Assembly: GCF_000003195.3 (NCBI RefSeq)
Contig: NC_012870.2
Coordinates: 17,848,501-17,912,500 of the forward strand
Length of the DNA stretch: 64,000 nucleotides
Direction of reading: 5' to 3'
DNA from: Sorghum bicolor
Taxonomy: Eukaryota > Streptophyta > Magnoliopsida > Poales > Poaceae
The notes under the pieces are model-generated. The model made no database searches. It was not told where the DNA came from and was given only the letters and a program-made list of their open reading frames with translations. Position 1 is the first letter of the stretch; the number at the start of each line of letters is the position of its first letter. Below are positions 45,496 to 57,321 of the stretch, piece after piece. Position numbers and translations under genes: made by a program.

Positions 45496-45955
45496 TGTCG
45501 ACGAAAGCTAGTCGGCAGTCTACCTTGGGGTATACCCACGGTAGTAGTTTATCGGTAGACGGTGCGCAAACTACGAACTCGATGGTGACGCAAGACACGG
45601 ACAAGCTTTTTATCCAGGTTCGGCCGCCGAGTTGGCGTAATACCTACGTCCTGCGTCTGGTTGTATTGATTTGTGCTGAGAGAATATGATGTCCTAGGGG
45701 GGTCCCTTGCCAATCCTTATATAGTCTGGAGGGCAGGGTTACAGATCTGGAAACTAATCCTAGTCGGTTACAATTGCCATAGATAATTCGATATCAATTC
45801 CTATTCTAACCGACTAGAATCCTGCTTGATCTCCACGTCTTGTTTCCTTGCGCGAAACTCCGAGCTGTCGGATCAAGCCTTGAACTCGTCTCGTAGTGGG
45901 CCAAGCTTCCTGGCTGAAGTCTAGCCGTAAGGGTATAGGGGTTTATACCCCCACA
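45496..45955 (-). repeat. 5' LTR of the Tat-type element
   Basis: 460 bp, TGTCGACG...CCCACA, TATA-like CTATATAAGG on the minus strand near 45715-45724. Confidence 0.95.
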
Positions 45956-46149
45956 GTATTAAATATAAATAAAAATAAAAACTAATTGCACAGTTTGGTC
46001 GAAATTGACGAGACGAATCTTTTGAGCCTAGTTAGTCCATAGTTGGACAATATTTGTCAAATACAAACGAAAGTGCTACTATTCCTATTTTGCAAAAATT
46101 TTTGGAAGTAAACAAGGCCATGTCAAATGCAAAATTATGAAAAAGGTCT

Positions 46150-46690
46150 ATAGTGCACACCCCACGTCCTGCTGTCAATACTACAGTCAGCGGCAGTAGA
46201 GACGACTAAATAAGCTCTGTAAGAACGGCTGGCCTAGCCGCCTTTATGCAAACACTCTTACAATAAATTCTAAACTTTTTCATTTGAGGTCATTTAGTAC
46301 CTCATTTGACCAAGTTTGTCCAAAACCAATGTAGGGGCGGGTGGGGATTGAGCCACCCTATGACTAGTGTTTACTAACACTTTTTCAAATACAAAAATGA
46401 ACTATGTAATAAATCTAGAACTTGATGAGTTGTATAATCTTAGTATTCAACAGTTTTTCATTTGAGATCATTTAGTGTCTCATTTGACCAATTTTATCTA
46501 AAACCACTATAGGACGGCTGGTGATTGAGCCGCCCCTACAGTAGTCCATTGTAAGAGCGGCCGGTGATCCAGCCGCCCTTACTGTGACCTTCCACTGTAA
46601 GGGCGCATGACCAGTTGCAACCCACTCGAGCCACTGTAAGGGCGGCTCCAAAGCCGGTCGCCCCTACAGTGGAAGGGGGTGGCGTTCTCT
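46150..46690. mobile_element. Remnant of a CACTA-like end with GGGCGGCT inverted repeats
   Basis: GTAAGGGCGGCT/AGCCGCCCTTAC-type motifs recur in both orientations at about 46210, 46335, 46515, 46550, 46575, 46600 and 46635-46675. One block (CACTGTAAGGGCGGCTCC... CCTACAGTGG) forms a hairpin. The CACTGT start and clustered motifs resemble CACTA subterminal regions. No transposase or target duplication. Confidence 0.45.
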
Positions 46691-46727
46691 TAGTATTTTT
46701 TCACGTAATGTGTAACATCATCCATTA

Positions 46728-47001
46728 GGACCTGTTTGGATGTCATAGTTTTTAAAAACTATAATACCACCAAACTGTGGCTTATAAGTCAAAAGAGACG
46801 TAAATTATGGTTCAAGGGGAAAAAGGATCATAAGTGGATTTTCTAATCTAAAACTATAAAAAGGACTAGAGTTTTGGTAAGACCATGGTTTTAGATATTA
46901 AAGATTTGTTGTATCAACCACCCAGCAGCTTTTGAAAACCAAATTATTTTCTACAACTATAGTATTTGTATTTCAAAAATACTTTGCATCCAAACAAAGC
47001 C
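46728..47001. mobile_element. Tourist-like MITE (GGACCTGTTTGGATG ends)
   Basis: TIRs GGACCTGTTTGGATG and the inverted GGCTTTGTTTGGATG. TTA on the left and TTC on the right. 274 bp. Confidence 0.65.
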
Positions 47002-47340
47002 TTCCTTTTTTTAATAAAAAAAACAGATCACTTGTAACCATCATTGTTTGTGAGATTGCAAATCACGTTCACAAGTAAAGGATAACGGAACGATTGGACC
47101 ATACGAGACGAAGGTGATGCACATCGTACATGGACTGGAGAATCCTACAACCACACAGCACACAGGCGACATCGCTTGACATGCGACTTCGCCTCTCACG
47201 TTTTCATAAATTTTGACGGAAAACGACTGCACCAGTTGCTACATCAACATCAGCACAACATAATGGTGGAATATGACATTGTCACCCGCCTGCGCGTGTT
47301 GATCACCAAGCCAGATATACGAGGACATAATGTAATAGAG
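47002..47340. other. Intergenic, nothing recognised
   Basis: No gene or complete repeat supported. Confidence 0.4.
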
Positions 47341-47399
47341 TTAGGCCTCATTTAGTTCGCGAAAAAAAGTTTTTTTAGTCCTGTAGCATATTTATAACT

Positions 47400-49395
47400 A
47401 TAAGGGGGAAATGTTAATATTAAGATCAATGATCAACTGGGTCCTTATTTCCAAACAAAAAAAGGCCTGCGGCAGGGGGATCCAATGTCGCCAATTTTAT
47501 TTAATATAGTAGCGGATATGTTGGCTGTAATAATTTCTAGAGCAAAGGAATCAGGACAAGTTGAAGGGGTTATTCCCCATCTTATTCAAGATGGCTTGTC
47601 TATCCTACAATATGCGGATGATACGGTGATTTTTATGAGTCATGATGTTCAGAAAGCGATAAATATGAAATTAATTCTGAGTACTTTCGAACAACTATCA
47701 GGACTCAAAATAAACTTTCACAAAAGTGAAATCTTTTGTTTTGGTAAAGCAAAAGATTATGAAGTATTCTATTCGCAACTGTTTGGATGTAGAGTTGGGA
47801 AGTTCCCCTTTCGATATCTTGGTCTTCCGATGCATACTAGGAAATTAAAAAACAAAGATTGGCAAATGATCGAGAAGCAAATTGAAAAGAGACTTAGTGG
47901 TTGGAAAGGTAAAACGCTTTCAGTCGGGGGGCGTTTAACCTTAATAAACTCGGTGCTTTCTAGTTTACCGATGTTCATGATGTCTTTCTTCGAACTCCCA
48001 AGAGGAGTGCTAGAAAAAATTGACTGTTTTAGATCACGCTTCTACTGGCAAAACGACCAACATAAGCGTAAATATAGACTAGCCAAGTGCAAACTATTAT
48101 GCCAGCCTAAAATACAAGGTGGACTAGGTATTCAAAATTTAGACATCCAAAATAAATGTTTGTTGAGTAAATGGTTATTCAAATTGTTGAATGAGGATGG
48201 TTTGTGGCAGGAACTTTTAAGAAATAAATACATAAAAGATAAGACTCTAGGGAGTTGTGTTAAAAAACCTACAGACTCACATTTTTGGAGAAGCTTGATG
48301 AATGTTAAAGACATCTTCATGGGTTTTGGCTCATTCAAGGTCAAACACGGGTCACAAACCCGATTCTGGTTTGACACCTGGATGGGAAATAAACCTCTAA
48401 AAGATAGATTCCCAGCGTTGTTCAATATTGTAAGACTCTGGCACAAGTACTTAGTTCATCTCCATTAAATATTTATTTTCGCCGAAATTTAGTGGGGGCA
48501 AACCTAAGAGACTGGCACAGAATTGTCAATTCTGTACAAGAATTGAACTTACATGAAGAAAGGGATATTTTTGTCTGGACGTTACATTCATCTGGCAGCT
48601 TATCTGTAAAATCCATGTACGCTGCGTTAATTAACAATGGGATTACAGTCTCACAAGATATTTGGCAAATTAAAGTTCCCACAAAAATAAATTTTTTTCT
48701 GTGGTATCTAAAAAAAGGTGTCATATTAACTAAGGATAACCTTGTTAGGCGACACTGGATCGGTGACACGACGTGTGCCTTTTGTCACCTTCCAGAAACC
48801 ATTCGACATCTTTTTTGGATTGTTTTTATGCTAAATTTCTGTGGCGAGCGGTACATATGTTGTTTGGCATATCTTCCCCCCTTAAGTTTATCTAACCTTT
48901 TTAATAGATGGTCCAAAAGGGGTAATAAAAACCTAAACTCATTGTTATTGATAGCAGCGGCGGCACTTAGCTGGACTGTGTGGTTAACAAGAAACGAGGT
49001 GATTTTTGATAAAAGTAGACCAAAATCTTTTTTGCAGGTTCTTTTCAGAGGAACTCATTTGCTTCAACAGTGGGCACAATTGCAGCGGTGTGAGGATCTA
49101 CGGAATGAGGGGCGATATCTTGAGATGTCAGTTTTTTCGCAAAGTGTGCATGCCGCACACAGAATCGCAACATCTTGGGTTGCTGGTGTGCTTAGTAGAG
49201 GAGCACAAAGTTCTTCAATTCCAATGGATGGCTGTCAACTAGATCTATTGCCTCTTCTTAGTTCTATTCCAATTGTTTTTATTTTAAGTTCGACTTTTTT
49301 TAGCGGCATGTGGTCGGCGGACTCAAACTTTGTAATAATTGACCTGATTCTATCAGTCGATAGATGAAGCCGGATATAAAATATCCTTTATCTAA
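47400..49395 (+). mobile_element. 5'-truncated L1-type LINE
   Basis: It begins inside the reverse transcriptase gene and ends in a short A-rich tail (tatctaaaaaaataa near 49390). Only the second half of ORF2 is present, so it cannot move by itself. No clear target duplication was found; the MITE flanks fix its limits within about 15 bp. Confidence 0.8.
47403..49367 (+). pseudogene. LINE ORF2 C-terminal half (RT, zf-RVT)
   Basis: The frame opens with KKGLRQGDPMSPILFNIVAD near 47460, reverse transcriptase motif 4, and carries the catalytic YADDTV near 47610, then FRYLGLP and the thumb region GGRLTLINSVLSSLPMF. The first frame ends at 48468. The protein continues after a frameshift near 48435 with a SSSPLNIYF stretch and the zf-RVT zinc-binding domain (KVPTKINFFLWYL near 48675, then CAFCHLPETIRHLFW). 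The stop is at 49365-49367. The 5' part, including the endonuclease, is missing through truncation at insertion. Confidence 0.8.
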
Positions 49396-49563
49396 AAAAA
49401 TAATTTGTGTTCAATCATAGACTAATTAGACTTAAAAGATTCATCTCATAAAATATATCCAAACTGCACAACTAATTTTTTATCTATATTTAATGCTCAT
49501 TCTATTTAAACATTCGATGGGATAGAGTGAAAAGTTTTTAGGTGGGAACTAAAAAATGTCTTA

Positions 49564-51508
49564 TGCATATATTATGTTGTGTTATAACATATATCAAATT
49601 TAATGCTTTCTTAAAAACATAAACTACATACTCTCTCTATTCAATAATACTAAACTCTATGAGGTTACATTCTTTTCATTAATAAAGAAACAAATGGTAG
49701 TTTTTTCTACACAGTAGCACTGGTTCAAGCTAAACAGATTCAGAGGGAGGGAGGGATGAGCGGAACCAGTCCCCACCTCTGCAGTCAACCGGGAGGATCA
49801 AAAGCAGAGCCTCTCCCGTGTTAGAAAATAACAAAAATAAGGATCGAACATGAGACACATAAATTTTTACGTGAAAAACCTTTAAAAAAAATCACGGATG
49901 CCAACCGGCGATCTTCACTATATGACGAGAGTTTATAAAAAACACAAAATACAACGAGATGTCTCTCTCTCTCTCAACTCTTTACATACGGCTTATAAGA
50001 TATATTTATAGAACAGACTAACTGCATTTAAATACGAAAAAAAATCCGCTAATAAACATACCCCAAACTGCAGACCCTCCATGCCTCCCCGCAATACTTA
50101 CGATATAATTTGAATCATATTCCAACATCCCGAGATAAGGAGTGCATGTGTGTAATGCCTAGGAATCAAAGCATGTCGGAGCTGGAACAACTAGAGATGT
50201 CAATGGCCCTCCTATCTACTATTCTCAATGAGAAAATTCTCTATTAGGAGATAGAGATGGAACCAATTCTTCCCTTTAGAAAACATCTCAAAAAAATTTA
50301 TGGCAGTTTATAAATGGCATCTATTAATTTAGTTGCCAACTTGACATTTAGTCCTAAAAAATATTTCAATGTTCAAACACTAAACATCACCAGAACTATG
50401 TTTGGACATGGTAATTTGAAAAAGACAAGAGCAAAGAATTGTGGTGTGTGCCAAATGTTCATCAAAGGTGTAGAAATTAATTGTGTATGATAGTTGTATT
50501 AGAACCCCCAGTAACCACTTTCTTGTCATTCAGCATAGATATGATTTTACTTGTTGGATTGCCAGGAAAGAGCAAGGCTCCTGTCTCTGTTCTCTAGAAA
50601 ATTCAAAATTGATTGGTACATCTTGAATAGCACTTCTACATTTTCAAAAACTAAGAAAGATAAAGGTTGAGGCCTGTTTGGAATGGAGGAAGAGAGGATA
50701 GAGGAATAGAAAAAAAAGGCAGGAAAAGAGTAGGGGATATAATGGGAAAAAAGAGGATTCAAAAAATATAGAAAATGGGCATAAAGTGGTGTTTGGATCG
50801 TAGGAATTGTAACACAGGAATCTTAAAGGATAAGAATGATAAAAGGTCATTTGACACCATGATTTACTACCAACTAATAGATGTATAGATGAATTTTATT
50901 TGTCTCCTGTGACGGCCTAGTGAACCCAGTCCATCCATAGGTCACCACTCAAATATGTTCAATAGAGTAATAAAGGATTTAACGGATCCAAATTCTTTGT
51001 GGGGTCTAGAAGATCGAAAGCATAATAACACAACAAATCCGAGGACCCACCATGACCAAAACCATGTGGTGTATGGTTTGCCACATGCACCTCACTAGTA
51101 AAGCACAATATATAATGTATATATATGAGATTGCCAGAGCACCAAGGGGGTCGCAATCGAGGGAATATCCTAGCATTGGGGAAAGAATATTCTCCTAAAA
51201 AAATAATTGGCACAACTAAACAAAATTTGACCTCATGGTTTTCCCTGACGAGATGTGATGTGCTATCAATCCAAAGGAAAAAAATAATAATCAATTATAC
51301 TTCAGCAATCAGCATAATGGCAACCTACGCACAGCAGACTATGAACTCTGAACTCTGAACTCTAAACTTCTGAAGCAGGAGCAGCATGGGTTGACTAAAC
51401 TTGTTAGGCAGTAGAGTTCTGCATCAACTAAACCGGGCCGAGAAAACCAGATTAAATCATAGTACATGTATTGCATTCAATCTTTTTCTTCCTTTGTCTC
51501 TAATTTAT
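49564..51508. other. Intergenic, mostly AT-rich, no gene
   Basis: The part 49820-50120 has text resembling a decayed copia-type LTR (gtgaaaaacctttaaaaaaa, then a TCTCTCTCTC run). The part 50665-50890 begins GGCCTGTTTGGAATGGAGGA, like a broken Tourist MITE. No coding region supported. Confidence 0.35.
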
Positions 51509-51517
51509 CTGGCTCTT

Positions 51518-51521
51518 CTTC

Positions 51522-51561
<40 letters not shown>
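51518..51561 (+). mobile_element. Minimal poly(A) retroposon insertion
   Basis: CTTCGC followed by 38 A's, flanked by the exact 9-bp direct repeat CTGGCTCTT (51509-51517, 51562-51570). A poly(A) tail with a target duplication is the mark of LINE-driven insertion; here almost only the tail was copied. Confidence 0.7.
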
Positions 51562-51563
<2 letters not shown>

Positions 51564-51669
51564 GGCTCTTGTTTGGCTTCATGTCTAGCGTACCTCTACT
51601 TTCTTAAGACTGAAGGTTTTGTTGCCATCATTGTTGTTAGAACAAATTAACTATCCATAACATAGAATA

Positions 51670-51705
51670 GAAACTGGTGAGCATTTTATCATCATATGGA
51701 GCAAA
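51670..51705. repeat. 36-bp direct repeat, copy 1
   Basis: Identical over 36 bp to 53891-53926, an intron position in the fibrillin gene. Near it, gcatttgaaataatag occurs twice (about 51734 and 51779). Confidence 0.8.
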
Positions 51706-52277
51706 CCCTAAACCCCAAACCCACCCACTGAGCATTTGAAATAATAGTCCAATTTTATTTGATACCTTAACATCCATGCATTTGAAATAATAGAGACTGA
51801 ACTTTTGGAAAAATACAACTAGATTATTCAGTAACAATAAAGTAACAACAGAAGGAAAGCAAGGTGAAATCACATCTGAGACCACAAAAAAGGTCAATGT
51901 CATCAAATAGAATAGAAAACTGGAGTACATCTGCACATTAGTTTTGCTGATCGTAATGTCAAATTACTAATTCCAGAAAATTAGAAATAAGTAGGTACAG
52001 TTCTAGTATCCGTACAACACTCAAATGAAATAGAACTATCCAGGAAGCTTTATATATCCACAGCAACTAGCCAGCTACATATTCAACACAACTGGTGTGT
52101 AAAAGAAAACATGTTGCACATAATCTCTTAAAACTCAAAATAGATCATGGCAATCTCTTTAAAAACTAAAATGAGGTGATGGTCACATATTTGCATGTCA
52201 CAAAAAAATGTAGATTGCAAAGCTCAAGGAGAGCTGCCAAGCCATCAGATGATATACTCTTGGTTATCAGAAAACCT

Positions 52278-55200
52278 TTACGTAAGAGGTTGTGCTTTTG
52301 TGAAAACAAATACTCCCCCACCACCAACTGAACGACCCAGGAGCATATCACGATCAAGGTAAGAAAGATAATATAGTCCTCCAGGTGATCGTCTGACATT
52401 TAATTCAGTTTAGTAAATACAAAAGACAGGGAACACGGAACGAGGAAACTTAAGCAGTGTGGAAAATTACCTTTCAGGACCACCAACAGGAACTTGAGCT
52501 CGAAAGGTTTTAAGGAACTGCAATATCTGCACAAACAAATTCACTACATTGAAATCTGAAACACTTGTCCTATGTTAGATGATAAAGATCAAAGAAATAC
52601 AACAAACATTGCAAAATTGCAAATGTTAATCATAAATATAATATTTTTCACTTTATATCTCCTTTTTGGCTGTAGACAACAAAAGTTATGACAGGTGGCA
52701 TGGTACGGAAACTAGCAGCTCTTGAAAGTTGAAACTAACAGAATTCAGAACAATATTATGGAACACACGAAATGTATACCGACGCACATATTTGTCAATG
52801 ACCAAGAAAGAATAAATAAGATTTTGTTAAATCAAGGATAATATGCAAGTCAACAATCAATTATTTGATATAACCTGGCAGGCTGGCATATACCTGAAGG
52901 CTCAAAAATGACCGAGGAAGTATAGCAGGAGCTATTAATGCCTGCAGTTGCTCACTAATCTTGATATTTTCAACAGCGACCTGTTACATGATGGATTGTA
53001 AGTTCTAGCAACTAACACTCAAAACCAAGGTCACAAAAGAAGGCAAGATCGCTGTTGTTCAAGAAGGCTAAAGAGTTGAAACAATGACTTTGGGTCAGAA
53101 GTTAAGTGTCAAATGTTTAAGCATAGTACAGAGAAAGCAATAGCCACATCTAGATCAGCCATGGCTCAGAGCTCCTGAAAGGATTAATGGCCAAAGAAAA
53201 CTAAAGACAAAAAATGATAACGCAAGAACAATGCTTTAAAGAGTTTAGGTTAAGACAGTGGAAGATATAACCAAAAAAGGGAAGAAAATTCCAATATTGC
53301 ACTTGTATGAATCATCAAGTCAGTCCCAGAAAAAAAATCTGGTTATATAGCATCATCTTGCATGTGAATTGAATCATGGTCATGGAGAATGCTAACTTAT
53401 AATGTAGCTTAATCATTGATACAAGAGTCCTATATAACAAGCAAATACATCATTTCTCATGATGTTCTTCTTACAATGGAAATTGAATGTTTCATCATGA
53501 AATTAGCAACTCTTCGCTTTGCATTTTTTAATAAAGTAATCATATTTAGCTATTCTTGAAAAGGAATATTACCTCCTCAAATTGAAGAAAGATATTGCGT
53601 TTAGACAGGACAACAAACTTCGCAGAGACCATCAGTGTTGCACCTTCTTGCTCCTATAGAGATCGCTAAAAGAATCAAACATGAAAGAACTGAAAACATG
53701 AGGGCCAAAGGCTGAATAATAAATTTGGTACATCATAGCATGCAGAATATGAAGGTAAGCTTAGAAGATGTGAAATATGTCAAAGTAACAAGTTAATTTC
53801 TTCTATGTATGAAATACAGTTATGATGTACTTTAAAACATGAAAACTAGCTAGATTCTGAAAGAAAAATTGACCTTGTCAATGAAAATATGAAACTGGTG
53901 AGCATTTTATCATCATATGGAGCAAAAAGCACACCTCCAACTATCATACTCTTTATATATTCCAAGTCCATGCATTTAAGTACATCAGCAGCTGTGCTGT
54001 CAAGGTAAAGAAGATACTCCATTTATATGGAGGTCACTCTTTCTATTTTTAATTAAATGTAAGTGTTCAAGGTGTAGCTGGAATAATCAAGCATGTCAAG
54101 TTGTTCGGCTCAATATAAAAGCACAGTTAAAAAGGGAAGCATTTTTTGGATGTGGTCTGTGCAAAGCAAATAGTAACATTCATACTGCAGAAAAATACAG
54201 TAGTTGCAATTCAAGCAGCTCTAATATTATTTGAGATCAACAGAATGCCAGCTATCGGCAACCGGGGAATACTCAGCTGCATCACGTATCAAGCTCAATT
54301 CATTGGCTGTACCCAAGCACTGGAAATCTGCTCAATCTGGCAAACCTGGGCTCTACCCAAGTGCAAATTCTACGCTTGGCTCATTATCCAAAATTGCATT
54401 TGGACTTAGGACAGATTGGTGCAGCACTGCTAGTCAATGTGGCCTATCAGCAGGCAGACATCTAAATAAAACCGCACATCATCTTGTGACCGAATGCAGG
54501 TACACCAAAAGGGTCTGGTGCCTTGCAGCCTCCTGGAAGGCCCAACCGAACCTGAAATCAGAAAAATGACAAGCGAGCTATTCGGCGCTCGATTGGTGGA
54601 GAAAGATTACCAACACAATTTACATCCCTCGAGAAGCGATCAGGAGCCTGACCTTCTTATTAATATGAGAGAAATGGAAGGAAAAAAAATGAGAGAGTAT
54701 TCAGGCATTGGGGAACTGAACACCCCCAAGAGGAACAACGGCCATAGAATGGTTACCTCCAGCAAGTTCTCGATGCTCCACCTTACAACATTCCGCACAG
54801 TTCCACCATCTGATCGATCTTTGCACTCAAATTTCTGATATATTTGCCCCACCTGCATATATCCACAAAACACCACCCTGGTCACAAGGCTCCAACCCTT
54901 CTCCCTAAATTTCTCAAATACAGTTGCTCAAACACAGCCGTGATAAACAGTAAGAGGAAAATGAACTATCTATACAGAGAAAGCATCTTGTTGACGTACG
55001 AGAAGCTAAACACTTATTATCTCAAATGCTTCAAGTGCTCAACCTAGCGAGAGACGTATAACAAACGTGTATTGCACTTTTTAGCAATAATTCTCAGCAT
55101 CAAACATTTAAAAACGTGCTCAACCTAACGAGAGACGATAAACATAACGAACGTGTATTGCACTTTTTAGCAATAATTCTCAGTATCAAACATTTAAAAA

Positions 55201-55952
55201 CGTGGAAGTTGGCAATTTACTGACATTTTCAGTCGATCTCAAATGTGCTGGCATCTGTAATTGATTGCTAGGTGGTGGCTTTAAGTAGGTATCCAATTGC
55301 AACGACGAATTAGGACAGATCGCTGAACACACGTTGTTTAACCTGCAGGGGTGGAAGCCTCTCGGCCGCCTCGAACAGCACAAGCACGTCTGACGCCGAT
55401 GTGTAACACAGCCTCCAGGTGCCATCGAGCGCCGCGAGATCTAGCGGCGTCCCCTTCCCCGCACCACGCTCCTCCACGGCCACCTGCACATGACACACAA
55501 AATCAATCAAACCCAGCACAGCGTCACAAACGCCGCCGGGTTGCGTGAGTGCAAATTGTTAGAGATAGAGAGCGGCCGATTAGGCCTCGTACGTACGACG
55601 GCCTCCTCGATGGCAGCGCGTTGGTCGGGCCCCGCCGCGAATCCGCGCCGCGTTTCCTGAACCGCGCGCAGCAGCTCGTGCTTCCTCCGCTCCGTGTCCG
55701 CCTGCGAGACCATAGCGTCGCCGTCAGAAGGTGTCGGGTTTTCGTAAGGAGGGGAGGAGCTCGTGGAGTACGTACGGTGGTGGGCGACGAAGCGAGTGGA
55801 GCCGTGGCGGCCGCCGCCGCGGCGACGAGTCTCCGGCAGAGACGGGGCTCCCGCAGAGGGCGCGAGCGGAGGCGGTAGGCACAGGGCGGAGACAGCACAT
55901 GCGGTGGCGTGGTCGGGAGGCGGCGGAGGGAAGAAGGGGCGGCGAGCGCCAT
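52278..55952 (-). CDS. Plastid lipid-associated protein / fibrillin family protein, chloroplast
   Basis: Eight exons (55952-55776, 55701-55597, 55483-55343, 54852-54757, 53653-53573, 52980-52894, 52526-52471, 52392-52278) join to 285 residues. All seven introns are GT-AG, and no stop or shift occurs. Residues 1-55 are rich in A, S, R, P and T with few acids, a typical chloroplast transit peptide. A helical stretch follows (ERRKHELLRAVQETRRG). The PAP/fibrillin domain then begins with LDGTWRLCYTSA near residue 114 and continues through YQKFECKD, NVVRWSIEN and AKFVVLSKRN. It ends with the family's C-terminal signature GGLYYLSYLDRDMLLGR and VFVFTKAQPL. Fibrillins coat plastoglobules or associate with thylakoids and bind lipids and isoprenoids. 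The subgroup was not assigned. Intron 3 holds an 81-bp tandem duplication; intron 4 holds a 36-bp repeat also found downstream of the gene. Confidence 0.9.
53891..53926. repeat. 36-bp direct repeat, copy 2
   Basis: Inside intron 4 of the fibrillin gene; identical to 51670-51705. Confidence 0.8.
55035..55204. repeat. 81-bp tandem duplication in intron 3 of the fibrillin gene
   Basis: Two units, from 55035 and 55116, each starting gtgctcaacct and ending catttaaaaacgtg. They differ by a few substitutions and a small insertion. Confidence 0.85.
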
Positions 55953-57141
55953 TGCTCCGCGTCCGCCGGTCCGCGTTGCTCCTCCGTGCGAGTGGATTGA
56001 GCTACAGGAGGATTCTAGGAAGCGTGGCACGGGCGCGCGGCAGGGGCACAGCCGCGGATTGCCCCTTTGCCCCTCGCCTTCCTGACATCCTTCATCTGCG
56101 TTCGCTTCACTGAGCGCGTGGTGCGCCGTGCGCCGAGCGGCCGGCGGCGCTTACACGGGCCGGGCCGTTCGCTTCACTGATGTCAGTTTCAAGAAAATTA
56201 CTGTATTTTGCTATTTAGAAAAAAAACTATATCCTTCCGTATTAACACCAACAAAGCTTTTAGTGAAAAAAAAATATTCCAATAATTCTTCAATTAGATC
56301 TCAAATATTAACAAATTTTATTTAGAGTTTCTTGATAGCTGAAGTTGAAAAGCGGAAATGGCTTTCGAGAGAGTGCGCATAACATAAAGAAAAATTGTTG
56401 GATGAAAAGATATAAAGAATATTTTTAAAATAAATAACTCTCCAAATGAAAATAAAAGTAGGTAATACAGAGCTTAAGAAAGATTTTTATTAAGAAAGAT
56501 TTTTATTTTTAACATTGAACAGGAGAGGCATCCCCCTGCTGGTAATTTATTAAAATGAAAATAAAAGTAGGTAATACAGAGCTAAGAAAAGAAAGGATAG
56601 GGGGGAAAGGAATTAAGAAAGATTGTTTGAGATATTCAATTATTACATAGCTATAAACATATGCTATATGTAGATAAATAGAAACAGCTTTGTATAAAAA
56701 ACAAAACTATTTATAATTTGAGACAGAGAAAATACTCTAGAAAATATCTAGTATAACATTAACTCAAATTTTGCTAAATTTGTTTTTGGTTTTGGAAAAA
56801 GTTCCGCGCGATCGTGCCCAGACAGACGCGAGTGTCCAGGTGCGGTGCGGCCGTGCGGGGCGTGCGGCGGAAAGCTGGACTGCTGCAGCCTGCAGGCAAA
56901 TAGGCAATGCCGCCGCCGGCCCGCAGAGTGATCGTGATTCGTGAACAGCTTCTAAAATGGACCAGGCCGAAAGCCCATGGGAATTTGGGCCTTTTGGAGG
57001 TTACACCACAAGTCCACAACCACACAAGATGGGGAATAATCCCTAATCCCTTGTCAAGCCTTCGTTTCTACACGTTTGAGTAATTTTCACCATCTCTCTC
57101 GTATTACATCTCCTATAAATAATTTAGGATTTAGAATATTA
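55953..57141. other. Promoter side of the fibrillin gene and AT-rich intergenic DNA
   Basis: The GC-rich part to about 56175 is probably promoter and 5' UTR of the fibrillin gene. From 56200 the DNA is AT-rich. A 31-bp direct repeat (aaatgaaaataaaagtaggt...) occurs at 56444 and 56553. A GC-rich stretch at 56800-57010 contains TGGGCC/GGCCCA-type promoter motifs but no recognisable coding region. Confidence 0.4.
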
Positions 57142-57321
57142 GAGCACTGCTATATCATATCATATTCATATTAACTAAAACATGTCTCCTATACTTTTTT
57201 AGAGAAGAGAGGATTAAGAGCTCTTGAAAATTATAGGTATAGATGATGAGATAGGAGATCTGCTGTACCACTTTCATCTCCTAGAATGCTAGTACTTTTT
57301 AAGTATATAGGAGAGATGCTC
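57142..57321. mobile_element. Small Tourist-like MITE
   Basis: Ends GAGCACTGCTATATC and the inverted GAGCATCTCTCC, with TTA on both sides (57139-57141, 57322-57324). 180 bp. Confidence 0.55.

Larger units (their letters stand above)
33926..45955 (-). mobile_element. Ty3/gypsy Tat-type LTR retrotransposon, 12.03 kb, young
   Basis: It has LTRs at both ends, the target duplication GTATT (33921-33925, 45956-45960), a primer-binding site and a polypurine tract. Gag-pro-pol read leftward, with order RT, RNase H, a second RNase H, integrase. The second RNase H and the antisense gene between integrase and the 3' LTR are marks of the Tat group. The coding region is almost complete; visible breaks are one homopolymer frameshift in gag, one TAG between pro and pol, and one frameshift at the end of integrase. 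Confidence 0.9.
33843..46119. mobile_element. GGCCTTGTTTAG MITE split by the 12-kb gypsy element
   Basis: The left part (33843-33925) and right part (45956-46119) make one copy of this MITE family. The family sequence '...gcatgaAGTATTaaatata' is broken exactly at GTATT, the duplicated target. Confidence 0.85.
47344..49560. mobile_element. GGCCTTGTTTAG-type MITE split by a LINE
   Basis: The left end GGCCTCATTTAGTTCGC and the right end with inverted GACATTTTTTAGTTCC are flanked by TTA on both sides (47341-47343, 49561-49563). The internal blocks break off after CTGTAGCA and resume at TTCAATCATAGAC, with the LINE between. Confidence 0.7.
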
